From contig NZ_LN831029.1 in assembly GCF_001457475.1 (NCBI RefSeq), positions 4,092,001-4,156,000 on the forward strand: a stretch of 64,000 nucleotides of DNA, written 5' to 3'. The notes under the pieces were generated by a model. The model did no database searches and was not told the origin of the DNA. It saw only the letters and a program-made list of their open reading frames with translations. This DNA is from Achromobacter xylosoxidans (GTDB lineage: Bacteria; Pseudomonadota; Gammaproteobacteria; Burkholderiales; Burkholderiaceae_B). Positions 1 through 9,246 of the stretch are shown one piece after another; position 1 is the stretch's first letter; each line of letters begins with the position of its first letter. The position numbers and the translations under genes are program-made.

Positions 1-458
<458 letters not shown>

Positions 459-459
<1 letters not shown>

Positions 460-1853
460 TGCGCTGGCTGCCGGTCCGCTCCCTCTTCTGGCGCGCCTTC
501 CTGACCTTCTGGGGCGCGATGGCCGTCATCATGGTCTGCGGCATGATGCTGACCGCGGCGGTCGCCTGGTACCGCGTCGATTCGCTCGACGGCCTGAACC
601 CCGGCAACCTGACGCGCGATGCCGCCCAGATCGCGCGCCGCGAAGGCGCCGAGGGCCTGCGGCGCTGGGTCGGGGCCATGGACGCGCGCTATTCGGCGCT
701 CAAGATCTACATCGTCGACACGCAGGACCGCGACATCCTCGAACGGCGCCTGCCGACCCGCCTGGACGATTGGCTGGCCGCCTTCCGCGCCTCGCCCGAT
801 CACGGCCTGATCGCCGCCATCGACGTGCCCGCCGACCCGGACGCGCTGCGCGTATCGTGGTGGGATCCACAGTTGCTGGTGTTGCCGGATCATAGCGAAC
901 TGCTGATGCTGTTCCTGCCGTTCGACTCCTCGCACTGGGAGGTGCTAGGCCTGACGCCGGTCACGCTGGGGCTGCTGCTGTTCGCGCTGGCGGTCACGGC
1001 GCCCTTCTGCTGGGCCCTGACCCGCCACGTGGCCGCGCCGCTGGAGCAACTGCGGGGCGCGGCCCGCTCGCTGGCCGCCGGCCGGCTGGATACCCGCACG
1101 CCGGCGGCGCTGCCGCTGCGCAAGGACGAACTGGGCCTGCTGGCGCGCGACTTCGACGCCATGGCGGGCCGCCTGCAGGCGCTGGTCGATACGCGCGAGC
1201 AGCTGCTGCGCAACATCGCCCATGAATTGCGCTCGCCGCTGGCGCGGATGCGCCTGGGCGTCGAACTGGCGCGCCGCAAGGACGAACGCCAGGACCTGCA
1301 GCTGGACCGCATCGAACGGGAATGCGAACGGCTGGATACGCTGGTGGGCAGCACCTTGCGGCTGGCGCGCATGGGCGCCCTGCCCCAGCCTACCGCGACC
1401 TTGGACCTGGCCGAGGTGGTCGACGAGGTGGTGCAGGATGCGCGCTTCGAGGCCGGCGAACGCCGCATTGCCATCGCCTGGCACCGCCCGGCGCCGCTGC
1501 GCATCGCGGCCGACCGCGACAGCCTGGCCAGCGCCATCGAAAACGTGCTGCGCAACGCCCTGCGCTTCGCCCCGGCGGGCGGCGCGATCCAGGCGCGCCT
1601 GCTGGTGGACGCCGGCGAGGCCTGCCTGGAAATCGAGGACAACGGCCCCGGCGTTCCGGAAAAGGAACTGGCGTATCTGTTCGAACCGTTCTACCAGGGC
1701 GCCCCGGCCGCCGGCGCGCCTGCCGGCGGCGCCGGCCTGGGCCTGAGCATTGCGCGCGCCGCCGTCGCGGCGCACAAGGGCCGGATCTCGGCGCGCAATG
1801 TCGCGCCGCATGGCCTGAGCGTGCGCATCGAACTGCCGCGCGTGGCGGCCTGA
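459..1853 (+). CDS. Sensor histidine kinase, CpxA-like
   Basis: Inner-membrane sensor kinase of 464 residues. It has an N-terminal membrane segment (about residues 8-36), a periplasmic sensor region (about 37-160), a second membrane segment (about 165-187) and a HAMP linker. The HisKA box reads IAHELRSPLARMRLGVELA with phospho-acceptor His255. The ATPase domain shows the N box (ENVLRNALRFAP), G1 (DNGPGV), F box (LFEPFYQG) and G2 (GAGLGLSIA). The HELRSPL..L.LG pattern is typical of CpxA/RstB relatives. It overlaps the regulator gene by one base and should phosphorylate it. The stimulus is unknown; envelope stress would be a guess from homology. Confidence 0.93.
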
Positions 1854-1860
1854 GCTGTGT

Positions 1861-1889
1861 CCCGATGGCGGCGCCGCGCCGTCATCGGG
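1861..1889 (+). terminator. Possible hairpin between convergent genes
   Basis: CCCGATG and CATCGGG arms flank a GC-rich centre a few bases after the kinase stop codon and before the convergent TatD gene. There is no T-tract on either side, so this may be only a weak or Rho-assisted terminator. Confidence 0.3.
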
Positions 1890-1905
1890 CATCTGGCGCC
1901 CGGTC

Positions 1906-2721
1906 TCAGTCGTCCGCCAGGATCGCTGCCGACAGCCGCGGCAATACCCGCAAGGCATTGGCCGTGGTCGCCTGCGCCACCTGCGCCGGCGTGATTCCGC
2001 GCAGTTCGGCCAGCACCTGGGCAATGCGCGCCAACTCGCCCGGCCGGTTGCGCCGCCGCGGCGGGTGCAGCCAGGCCGGCGGGATGTCCGGCGCGTCGGT
2101 CTCCAGCACCAGGTGGCGCAGGTCGACGTCGGTGGCGTGGCGGCGGATCTGCAGCGCCCGCTCGTAGGTCATGGCGCCGCCCAGCCCCAGCGCGAAGCCC
2201 TGTTCGACAAAGGCCTGGGCCTGCTGCGCGCTGCCGTTGAAGGCGTGCGCGATGCCGCCGATACGGTCGTGGCGCCGCAGGTACTTGAGCAGGATGTCCT
2301 GCGACTTGCGCACGTGCAGCAGCACCGGCAGCTTGAATTCCGCCGCCATGGCCAACTGGGCGGCGTAGAAACGCTCCTGGCGCGCGCGCGGCTCGCCCGA
2401 AGCGATTTCAGGCACGAAGAAATCCAGCCCGATCTCGCCGATGGCCACGAAGCGCGGATCGCCCAGCGCTTGCCGGATGGCCTCGCGCAAGGCGTCCAGG
2501 TCGGCGTCATCGGCGCGCTGCACGTAAAGGGGATGGATGCCCAGCGCGTAGGCGCCGCCGGCGACCTGTGCGGCAAGGTCCCGCACGACGGCAAAATTGG
2601 CGCGTTCGATGGCGGGAATGACAATGGCCTGCACGCCGGAGTCGAGCGCGTGCGCGGCCACTTCGGGGCGGTCGGCATCGAACTCGGCGGCATCCAGGTG
2701 GCAATGGGTGTCGATCAGCAT
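1906..2721 (-). CDS. TatD-family metal-dependent hydrolase (YjjV-like)
   Basis: 271 residues, the usual length for this family of TIM-barrel amidohydrolase-like DNases. The N-terminal metal site (IDTHCHLD), a central glutamate (IGEIGLDFF), histidines in LLHVRKS and IAHAFNGS, and the C-terminal LETDAPDIPP all match TatD/YcfH/YjjV proteins. The wording LETDAPDIPPAWLHP is closest to YjjV. Family members cleave DNA 3' ends or act on small substrates; the physiological role here is not defined. It lies upstream of, and on the same strand as, lolD with about 64 bases between them. Confidence 0.9.
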   Translation of the reverse strand: MLIDTHCHLDAAEFDADRPEVAAHALDSGVQAIVIPAIERANFAVVRDLAAQVAGGAYALGIHPLYVQRADDADLDALREAIRQALGDPRFVAIGEIGLDFFVPEIASGEPRARQERFYAAQLAMAAEFKLPVLLHVRKSQDILLKYLRRHDRIGGIAHAFNGSAQQAQAFVEQGFALGLGGAMTYERALQIRRHATDVDLRHLVLETDAPDIPPAWLHPPRRRNRPGELARIAQVLAELRGITPAQVAQATTANALRVLPRLSAAILADD

Positions 2722-2785
2722 GGGCGCGGCCTCCTTGCCCCGGTTTCCTGCTCAATCATCGCGCCGCCCGGCCCGCGGGCAGGCC

Positions 2786-3475
2786 TCAGCCCGAGACCAG
2801 CCGGCCGTTTTCCATCAGCAGCTGGCGATCGGCGCGCGCCGCCAGCTCGGGATCGTGGGTGACGATCGCAAACGCCGTGCCCGACTCGCGGTTGACGCGG
2901 GTCAGCAGCTCGAACATGTTGTGGGCGGTGTGGCGGTCGAGGTTGCCGGTGGGCTCGTCGGCCAGCACGCAGACCGGCCGCGTCACCAGCGCGCGCGCCA
3001 GCGCCACGCGCTGGCGCTCGCCGCCCGACAGCTGGCCGGGGAAGTGGCCTTCGCGCGCCGCCAGGCCCACCAGGCCCAGCACCTCGCGCGCCGCCGCGCG
3101 GGCCTTGTCGCGGTTCTCGCGCCGCACGATCAGCGGCATGGCCACGTTGTCCAGCGCCGAGAATTCCGGCAACAGATGGTGGAACTGGTAGACGAAGCCC
3201 AGGCTGCGGTTGCGCACCTGGCTCTTCTTCGCTTCGGAAAGGCCGACGGCCAGTTGCCCATCGACCGCGACCGAGCCGCTGGTGGGCACGTCCAGCAGGC
3301 CCAGGATGTGCAGCAGGGTGCTCTTGCCGGAGCCGGACGCGCCGACGATGGCGACCATCTCGCCGCGCGCCACGCTCAGGCTGACGTTGCTCAGCACCTC
3401 GATGCGGGCCGGACCCTCGTCGTAGATCTTGACGAGATCATCGGCCTGCAGTGCCGGGGAAAGGGAATCAATCAT
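2786..3475 (-). CDS. lolD: Lipoprotein-releasing ABC transporter ATP-binding protein LolD
   Basis: ATPase of the LolCDE complex, which extracts outer-membrane lipoproteins from the inner membrane and hands them to LolA. The 229-residue protein has Walker A GASGSGKST (45-53), the LSGGERQRVALARAL signature and Walker B VLADEPTG. It also has the Q-loop segment around VYQFHHLLPEF that is characteristic of LolD/MacB-type ATPases. The gene overlaps the upstream permease gene by 8 bases, confirming an operon order permease-ATPase. Confidence 0.95.
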   Translation of the reverse strand: MIDSLSPALQADDLVKIYDEGPARIEVLSNVSLSVARGEMVAIVGASGSGKSTLLHILGLLDVPTSGSVAVDGQLAVGLSEAKKSQVRNRSLGFVYQFHHLLPEFSALDNVAMPLIVRRENRDKARAAAREVLGLVGLAAREGHFPGQLSGGERQRVALARALVTRPVCVLADEPTGNLDRHTAHNMFELLTRVNRESGTAFAIVTHDPELAARADRQLLMENGRLVSG

Positions 3476-4748
3476 GGCGCAGCACCTGTGCGGGTTGCAG
3501 GCGCGAGGCGCGCCAGCTGGGATACAAGGTCGCCAGCAGCGACAGCACCAGGGAGGTCACGCCGATGGTCACGATGTCGCCCACCTGCGGATCGGACGGC
3601 AGGGCGCTGATGAAATAGATTTCGCGCGGCAGGAAGTGCACCCCCAGCAGGCGCTCGATGAACGGCACGATCACGTCGACGTTGTAGGCGATGAGGATGC
3701 CGCCGGCCACGCCCAGCAGCGTGCCGATGACGCCGATCAGCGCGCCCTGCACCAGGAAGATGCGGGCCACTTCGCCCGGTCCGGCGCCCAGCGTGCGCAG
3801 GATGGCGATGTCCGACTGCTTGTCCTTGACCGCCATCACCAGCGACGACAGCAGGTTGAACGCGGCCACCGCGACGATCAGCGCCAGGATCAGGAACATC
3901 ATGCGCTTTTCGGTCTGCACGGCGGCGAACCAGGTGCGGTTGTTGCGCGACCAGTCGCTGGCCATGACGTACGGCGGCAGCACGTTGCGCAGCTCGGCCG
4001 CGACTTCGGGCGCCTTCTGCATGTCGGCGATGCGCAGGCGCACGCCGGCGGTGCCGCTGTCGCGGAACACCTTGGCGGCGTCTTCGTTGTCGACGAAGGC
4101 CAGCGAGGAATCATATTCGTAGTGGCCCGAAGAGAACACGCCCACCACGGTGAACTGGCGCATGCGCGGCGCGAAGCCGGCCGGGCTGATCGAGCCCTGC
4201 GGCGCCAGCATCAGCAGCGTATCGCCCACCTTCACGCCCATGCCGTCGGCCAGCTCGTTGCCCAGCACCACGCCGAAGCCGCCCGGTTTCAGGTCGGCCA
4301 GCTTGCCCGACACCATCTGCCGCGGCAGGTCGGACACGTTGCCTTCGGTGGCCGGGTCGATGCCGCGCACCTGCACCCCGCGCAGCGCCTGGCCGCGCAC
4401 CAGCATGCCTTGCGCGGCCACGAACGGCGCGCCGGCCTTGACCTCGGGATTGCGTTTGGCGGCATCCGCGAACTGCTGCCATTGTTCCAGCACGCGCTCG
4501 GGCGCGGCGCCGGGAATGTAGAGTTCGATGTGCGGCAGCACCGACAGCATGCGGTCACGGACCTCTTTCTGGAAGCCGTTCATGACCGATAGCACCACGA
4601 TCAGGGCGGCGACGCCCAGCGCGATGCCGGCCATGGAACTGGCCGCGATGAAAGAGATGAAGCGATCGCGGCGGCCGCGTCGCTGGCGGATCCGGGCCAA
4701 CCCGGCATAGCGGGCGCCGATCCAGAGTTCGTAGGGTATTTTCAGCAC
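3468..4748 (-). CDS. lolC: Lipoprotein-releasing ABC transporter permease LolC/LolE
   Basis: 426-residue inner-membrane permease of the Lol system. A first membrane helix lies near residues 28-55 (FISFIAASSMAGIALGVAALIVVLSVMNGFQ). A large periplasmic domain follows (about 55-270), then three C-terminal helices (about 275-300, 325-350, 385-410), which is the FtsX-like fold. The ending with Arg-Leu-Gln-Pro-Ala and VLRHD is typical of LolC/LolE. Only one permease gene is present next to lolD, as in genomes that use a single LolC/E-type (LolF-like) permease as homodimer; that reading is inference. Confidence 0.93.
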   Translation of the reverse strand: MLKIPYELWIGARYAGLARIRQRRGRRDRFISFIAASSMAGIALGVAALIVVLSVMNGFQKEVRDRMLSVLPHIELYIPGAAPERVLEQWQQFADAAKRNPEVKAGAPFVAAQGMLVRGQALRGVQVRGIDPATEGNVSDLPRQMVSGKLADLKPGGFGVVLGNELADGMGVKVGDTLLMLAPQGSISPAGFAPRMRQFTVVGVFSSGHYEYDSSLAFVDNEDAAKVFRDSGTAGVRLRIADMQKAPEVAAELRNVLPPYVMASDWSRNNRTWFAAVQTEKRMMFLILALIVAVAAFNLLSSLVMAVKDKQSDIAILRTLGAGPGEVARIFLVQGALIGVIGTLLGVAGGILIAYNVDVIVPFIERLLGVHFLPREIYFISALPSDPQVGDIVTIGVTSLVLSLLATLYPSWRASRLQPAQVLRHD

Positions 4749-4878
4749 GAGCGCATTATGGCATTAACCGGCCGTAAAACCGTCCCCGGAATGCGGGAAG
4801 GCAAGACAAGCCGTGACAAGCTATGGCAGTCGGAGCCGGGCTTAGTTCCCATGCCGGCCTGCGTCTACAATCCTGCCC

Positions 4879-5817
4879 ATGCTGATCGTCATCCCGGGCG
4901 CCTTGCCCGCCCTTCCCGTCGCCGCGGAACTGGCCAAACTGCTGCCCCAGCGCGCGCCCACCCTGCACCGCTGGCTGCAGGCCGGCAGCGCCCGGGTCCA
5001 GGCCCACGATATCCGTACCCAGGGCTGCACCGCGTTCGAAGCCTGGCAACTGCGCCGGGCGGGCTACACGCCCGAGGCCGGCCTGCTGCCGGGCGCCGGA
5101 CTGGGCCCGCTGCTGGCCGCCGGCCAGCCCGCGGACGGCCCTGTCTGGCTGGCCGAACTGGTCCACCTGGCCCTGGGCACCGACCAGGCCACCCTGCTCG
5201 ATCCCGCCCTGATGGAACTGCGCGACGACGAAACCGCCGCGCTGCTGGACACCGCCCGCCCCCTGTTCGAAGACACCGGCTTCGCGGTCCAGGCGCTGTC
5301 GGCCTCCCGCTGGCGCCTGCGCCTGCCGGACGGCCTGCGGCCGCAGACCGCCAGCCCCCTGGCGGTGGCCGGCCAGCGCCTGAACGACTGGTGGCGCCAG
5401 GATGCCGAAACCCGGCCATGGCGCCGTCTGCTCAATGAGATCCAGATGTCGTGGCACGAGCACCCGGCCAACGAAGCCCGCGCCGCGCGCGGCCTGCCGC
5501 CGGTCAACGCCCTCTGGCTGTATGGCGGCGGCACGCCCTGGACCATGCGCCCGGCCGGCCCGGAACAGGTCATGACCGAGCTGGACGCTGCGCAGCGCGC
5601 CGGCGACTGGGCCGCCTGGCTCGACGCCCTGGCCGCGCTCGACCGGCGCCTGCAAGCGCTGGCCGGTCCCAAGGGCCTGCCGGACGCGCCCGCCGAACTG
5701 CTGCTGCTGGGCGACGACCGCAGCGCCACCCTCACCCTGAAACCGCGCGGGGGCCTGCTCGGCTTGCTGCCCGCGCCCAAGAAAAACTGGAGCGCCTGGT
5801 GGTCTCACCCCGCTTAA
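4879..5817 (+). CDS. Conserved betaproteobacterial protein of unknown function preceding recJ
   Basis: 312 residues, leucine- and alanine-rich, soluble-looking, with no signal peptide. I recognise the type as the unknown protein commonly placed before recJ in betaproteobacteria (sometimes labelled RpfE-type or phosphoglycerate-mutase-like), from the segments MLIVIPGALPALPVAAELAKLLP and the glycine-rich ALWLYGGGTPW. No catalytic motif can be assigned with confidence. Its 3' end overlaps the GTG start of recJ by 19 bases, so the two genes are translationally coupled. Function unknown. Confidence 0.8.
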   Translation: MLIVIPGALPALPVAAELAKLLPQRAPTLHRWLQAGSARVQAHDIRTQGCTAFEAWQLRRAGYTPEAGLLPGAGLGPLLAAGQPADGPVWLAELVHLALGTDQATLLDPALMELRDDETAALLDTARPLFEDTGFAVQALSASRWRLRLPDGLRPQTASPLAVAGQRLNDWWRQDAETRPWRRLLNEIQMSWHEHPANEARAARGLPPVNALWLYGGGTPWTMRPAGPEQVMTELDAAQRAGDWAAWLDALAALDRRLQALAGPKGLPDAPAELLLLGDDRSATLTLKPRGGLLGLLPAPKKNWSAWWSHPA

Positions 5818-7499
5818 CCGTCCGCCGCGCCGACCTCGCCGCCTGCCATGTCCTGGAATCCTCGGGCATCCATCCCCTGCTGGCGCGCCTGTGGGCCGCG
5901 CGCGGCGTCGTCCATCCCGACCAGACCAGGCTGGCCTGGCCCTCGTTGCTGCCGCCGGCCGGCCTGACCCATTCGACCCACGCCGCCGGCGTGCTGGCCG
6001 ACGCCATCCAGGCCGGCAAGAAGCTGCTGATCGTGGCCGACTATGACTGCGACGGCGCCACCGCCTGCGCCGTCGGCCTGCGCGCCCTGTCGGCCATGGG
6101 CGCCGACGTCGACTTCCTGGTGCCCAACCGCTTCGAGACCGGCTACGGCCTGTCGCCCGCCGTGGTCGAGCTGGCCTGCCGCCATCGCGCCGGCAAGCCC
6201 GACATCATCATCACCGTGGACAACGGCATCGCCAGCGTCGACGGCGTGGCCGCGGCCAACGCCGCCGGCATCGGCGTGGTCATCACCGACCACCACCTGC
6301 CGGGCGACACGCTGCCGGACGCCCTGGCCATCGTCAATCCGAACCAGCCGGGCTGCGGCTTCCCGTCCAAGAACCTGGCGGGCGTCGGCGTCATCTTCTA
6401 CATGATGCTGGCGCTGCGCGCCGAGCTGCGCCGCCGCGGCGTCTACGCCCCCGATGGCGGGCCGCGCCTGGACGCGCTGTCCGACCTGGTGGCGCTGGGC
6501 ACGGTGGCCGACGTGGTCAAGCTGGACGCCAACAACCGCCTGCTGGTGACCCAGGGGCTGCAACGCATGCGCAGCGGCCGCCTGCAACCTGGGCTGCGCG
6601 CCCTGTTCGCCGTGGCCGGGCGCGAGCCGCGCAGCGCCAACGGCTTCGACCTGGGCTTCGCGCTGGGCCCGCGCATCAACGCCGCCGGCCGGCTGGCCGA
6701 CATGAGCCTGGGCATCGCCTGCCTGACCACCGACGACGAGGCCCAGGCGCTGGAAATGGCGCGCGAACTGGACAACATCAACCGCGAGCGCCGCAGCATC
6801 GAGGCCGAGATGCGCGAACAGGCGCTGGCCGCCATGGAGGCGCCCGACGCCGCGCCGGGCGCCACGGTCTGCGTGTTCGACCCGGGCTGGCACCAGGGCG
6901 TGGTGGGCCTGGTGGCCTCGCGCCTGAAAGAGAAATTCTGGCGCCCCACCCTGGCCTTCGCCCCGGCCGGCGACGACGAAATCCGCGGCTCGGGCCGTTC
7001 GATTCCCGACGTGCACCTGCGCGACGTGCTCGACCTGGTGTCCAAGCGCCACCCCAACCTGATCCGCAAGTTCGGCGGCCACGCCATGGCGGCCGGCCTG
7101 ACGCTGGGCCGCAACGACTTCCCGGCCTTCGCCCCCGCCTTCGACGCGGCCGTGCGCGAACTGACCGGTCGCGACAGCTTCGAGCCGGTCATCGAGACCG
7201 ATGGCTCGCTGGAATCCGGCTACGCCAATGCCGAGGTTGCCGGCCTGTTGCAGCAACAGGTGTGGGGCGCGGGTTTCGCCGCGCCGCTGTTCCTGGACGA
7301 GTTCGTGGTGCGCAACCAGCGCCTGGTCGGCGAGAAGCACCTGAAACTGTCGCTCGAACGCGGCCAGCAGCGCTTCGACGCCATCTGGTTCGGCCACGAC
7401 CAGTCGCTGCCCGAACGCATCCAGGCGGCCTACCGGCTGGAGCAGAATGTGTGGAACGGGATGGTGTCGGTCCAGCTGGTAATCGAACACGCTGCATGA
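5799..7499 (+). CDS. recJ: Single-stranded-DNA-specific 5'-3' exonuclease RecJ
   Basis: DHH-family exonuclease used in RecF recombination, mismatch repair and base-excision repair. I chose GTG at 5799 because a GGAG Shine-Dalgarno sits at 5789-5792 with a 6-base spacer, and this gives 566 residues, the normal RecJ length. The frame is open further upstream, but that part is antisense noise within the preceding gene. Motif I is VADYDCDGATA (Asp81, Asp83, Asp85), motif II ITVDNGI, and motif III DHH at 163-165. The DHHA1 domain shows GGHAMAAGLTL. It ends in a stretch of about 170 bases holding a dispersed repeat and a strong terminator. Confidence 0.95.
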   Translation: MVSPRLTVRRADLAACHVLESSGIHPLLARLWAARGVVHPDQTRLAWPSLLPPAGLTHSTHAAGVLADAIQAGKKLLIVADYDCDGATACAVGLRALSAMGADVDFLVPNRFETGYGLSPAVVELACRHRAGKPDIIITVDNGIASVDGVAAANAAGIGVVITDHHLPGDTLPDALAIVNPNQPGCGFPSKNLAGVGVIFYMMLALRAELRRRGVYAPDGGPRLDALSDLVALGTVADVVKLDANNRLLVTQGLQRMRSGRLQPGLRALFAVAGREPRSANGFDLGFALGPRINAAGRLADMSLGIACLTTDDEAQALEMARELDNINRERRSIEAEMREQALAAMEAPDAAPGATVCVFDPGWHQGVVGLVASRLKEKFWRPTLAFAPAGDDEIRGSGRSIPDVHLRDVLDLVSKRHPNLIRKFGGHAMAAGLTLGRNDFPAFAPAFDAAVRELTGRDSFEPVIETDGSLESGYANAEVAGLLQQQVWGAGFAAPLFLDEFVVRNQRLVGEKHLKLSLERGQQRFDAIWFGHDQSLPERIQAAYRLEQNVWNGMVSVQLVIEHAA

Positions 7500-7504
7500 T
7501 GTTG

Positions 7505-7575
7505 CCCCCACGCCGCGCCCGCTGCGCGGGCTAGCTGCCCCCCGAGGGGGCGCTTTTGCCTTGGGGCGGCCCGGC
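7505..7575. repeat. Dispersed GC-rich intergenic repeat (REP-like)
   Basis: A segment containing CTGCGCGGGCTAGC, a CCCCCCGAGGGGGCG hairpin and CTTGGGGCGGCCCGGCGG lies just after recJ. From memory, very similar elements are scattered in intergenic regions of Achromobacter and Bordetella genomes. A shorter degenerate relative (GCCGCCCCCGAGGGGACG) occurs near 9043-9060, upstream of the MFS gene. Only the hairpin itself is directly visible here; the dispersed nature is recalled, not computed. Confidence 0.5.
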
Positions 7576-7605
7576 GGCAAAAGGCCTTCTCGCCGATACC
7601 GAATA

Positions 7606-7639
7606 AAAATGGGCGCATCCGCGAGGATGCGCCCATTTT
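7606..7639. terminator. Bidirectional terminator between recJ and the MFS gene
   Basis: A perfect 15-bp inverted repeat (AAAATGGGCGCATCC / GGATGCGCCCATTTT) with a GCGA loop. The A-tract and T-tract on the two sides make it a rho-independent terminator for both convergent genes. Confidence 0.9.
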
Positions 7640-7671
7640 CTTTTGCCCACCCCGCCGCGCGGCGCGCGCGG

Positions 7672-8982
7672 CTACTTGTTGACCAGCCTGGCCGGTTGCG
7701 CCAACGCCACCAGCGCGCCAATCACCAGGCACGCCGACAGCATGTACAGGCCGGTATTGGTGGTGCCGGTCATGTCCTTGAGCCAGCCCACCAGGTAGGG
7801 ACTGACGAAGCCCGCCAGGTTGCCCACGGAGTTGATCAGCGCGATCCCGGCAGCAGCCGCCGTGCCGCCCAGCAGCGCGGTCGGCAGGCTCCAGAACAGC
7901 GGCAGCACCGTGCAGATGCCGATGTTGGCCACCGTCAGCGCCAGGATGGCCAGCACCGTGTTGCCGCTCCAGATCGCCGAGAACAGCAACCCCAGCGCGC
8001 CGCACAGGGCCGGGATGGCCACGTGCCAGCGGCGCTCGCGGTTGCGGTCGGAGTTGCGCGCGATCAGGATCATGCCGATCACCGCGAACAGGTTGGGCAC
8101 CGCCGTCAGCAGGCCGATCGCCAGCGGGCTTTGCACGCCGGTGCTCTTGATCAGCGTCGGCATCCAGAACCCCACCCCGTACAGCCCCATCACGAACGAG
8201 AAGTAGATCAGCGCCATCGCCCACACGCGCGGATGCGCCAGCGCGGCGCGGATCGGCGGGTCTTCCTTGTGCTGTTCCTCGGCCGCGATATTGCGGATCA
8301 GCACCGCCTTCTCGCTCGCGGTCAGCCACTTGGCCTTGTTGATGCGGTCATCCAGGTACATCAGCACCAGCACGCCGATGATCACCGACGGGATGCCTTC
8401 GAGCAGGAACAGCCATTGCCAGCCCGACAGGCCGTGGTCGCCGTGGAAGGTATTCATGATCCAGCCGGAGATCGGGCCGCCGATCAGGCCGGACATCGGC
8501 ACCGCGGTCATGAAGAAGGTGGTGATGCGCCCGCGCCGGGCGGCGGGATACCAGTAGGTCAGGTAAAGGATGATGCCCGGGAAGAACCCGGCCTCGGCCG
8601 CGCCCAGCAGGAAGCGCAGGAAATAGAACATGTGCACGCTGGTCACGAACATCATGCAGGCCGAGATGATGCCCCAGGTGATCATGATGCGCGCGATCCA
8701 GACCCGCGCGCCGACCTTGTGCAGGATGATGTTGCTGGGGATCTCGAACAGGAAATAGCCGATGAAGAATATCCCCGCGCCCAAGCCGTACACCGTCTCG
8801 CTGAACTGGAGTTCCTGCAGCATCTGCAGCTTGGCGAAGCCCACGTTGACGCGGTCCAGGTAGGCCACGACGTAGCAGACGACCAACAGCGGCACCAGCC
8901 GCCACCCCACTTTGCGATAGATCCGGTCCTCCTCAGCCGCCGGGATCGCCGGCGAGACCCCGGGGGCCATAGTGTGTTCCAT
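7672..8982 (-). CDS. MFS transporter, anion:cation symporter (phthalate permease-like) family
   Basis: 436 residues and about 12 membrane helices. The N-terminal region (YRKVGWRLVPLL, then AYLDRVNVGFAKLQM, then FFIGYFLFEIPSNIIL) is the hallmark of the ACS family, which moves organic anions such as tartrate, phthalate, glucarate and 4-hydroxyphenylacetate. I start it at the ATG at 8982 because a strong GAGGAG ribosome site lies just upstream; the longer open frame upstream is non-coding. No catabolic genes sit next to it, so the substrate is unknown. Confidence 0.9.
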   Translation of the reverse strand: MEHTMAPGVSPAIPAAEEDRIYRKVGWRLVPLLVVCYVVAYLDRVNVGFAKLQMLQELQFSETVYGLGAGIFFIGYFLFEIPSNIILHKVGARVWIARIMITWGIISACMMFVTSVHMFYFLRFLLGAAEAGFFPGIILYLTYWYPAARRGRITTFFMTAVPMSGLIGGPISGWIMNTFHGDHGLSGWQWLFLLEGIPSVIIGVLVLMYLDDRINKAKWLTASEKAVLIRNIAAEEQHKEDPPIRAALAHPRVWAMALIYFSFVMGLYGVGFWMPTLIKSTGVQSPLAIGLLTAVPNLFAVIGMILIARNSDRNRERRWHVAIPALCGALGLLFSAIWSGNTVLAILALTVANIGICTVLPLFWSLPTALLGGTAAAAGIALINSVGNLAGFVSPYLVGWLKDMTGTTNTGLYMLSACLVIGALVALAQPARLVNK

Positions 8983-9246
8983 CAATGTCTCCTCCTCTAA
9001 CGGGACAGGCCGGCTCTGTCTGCCGGCGGCTTGCGCGGTCCCGCCGCCCCCGAGGGGACGCATGGACCGGCGCATCAAGCCTAGAACCCCGTAGTTGACA
9101 AAAAACTGAACAACTTGCCGCTGTGCGTGCAAACCCCTAGTGTGTTTTCGCTTCGATCCGTCCCTCCCATTCCGCGGCAGGGCCCACAGGGTGGCCCCAA
9201 CCACGGTAAAATGTCCGGTTTCGCACAAAAGTCATCAGGAATCATC

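Noticed and set aside
5814..7721. A 635-residue open frame on the minus strand opposite recJ
   Set aside because: The plus strand encodes intact RecJ motifs. The antisense frame is Ala/Gly/His/Gln-rich and stays open because of high GC at codon third positions. Many similar long antisense frames occur opposite other genes (lysS, hscA, iscS, uvrB, lon).
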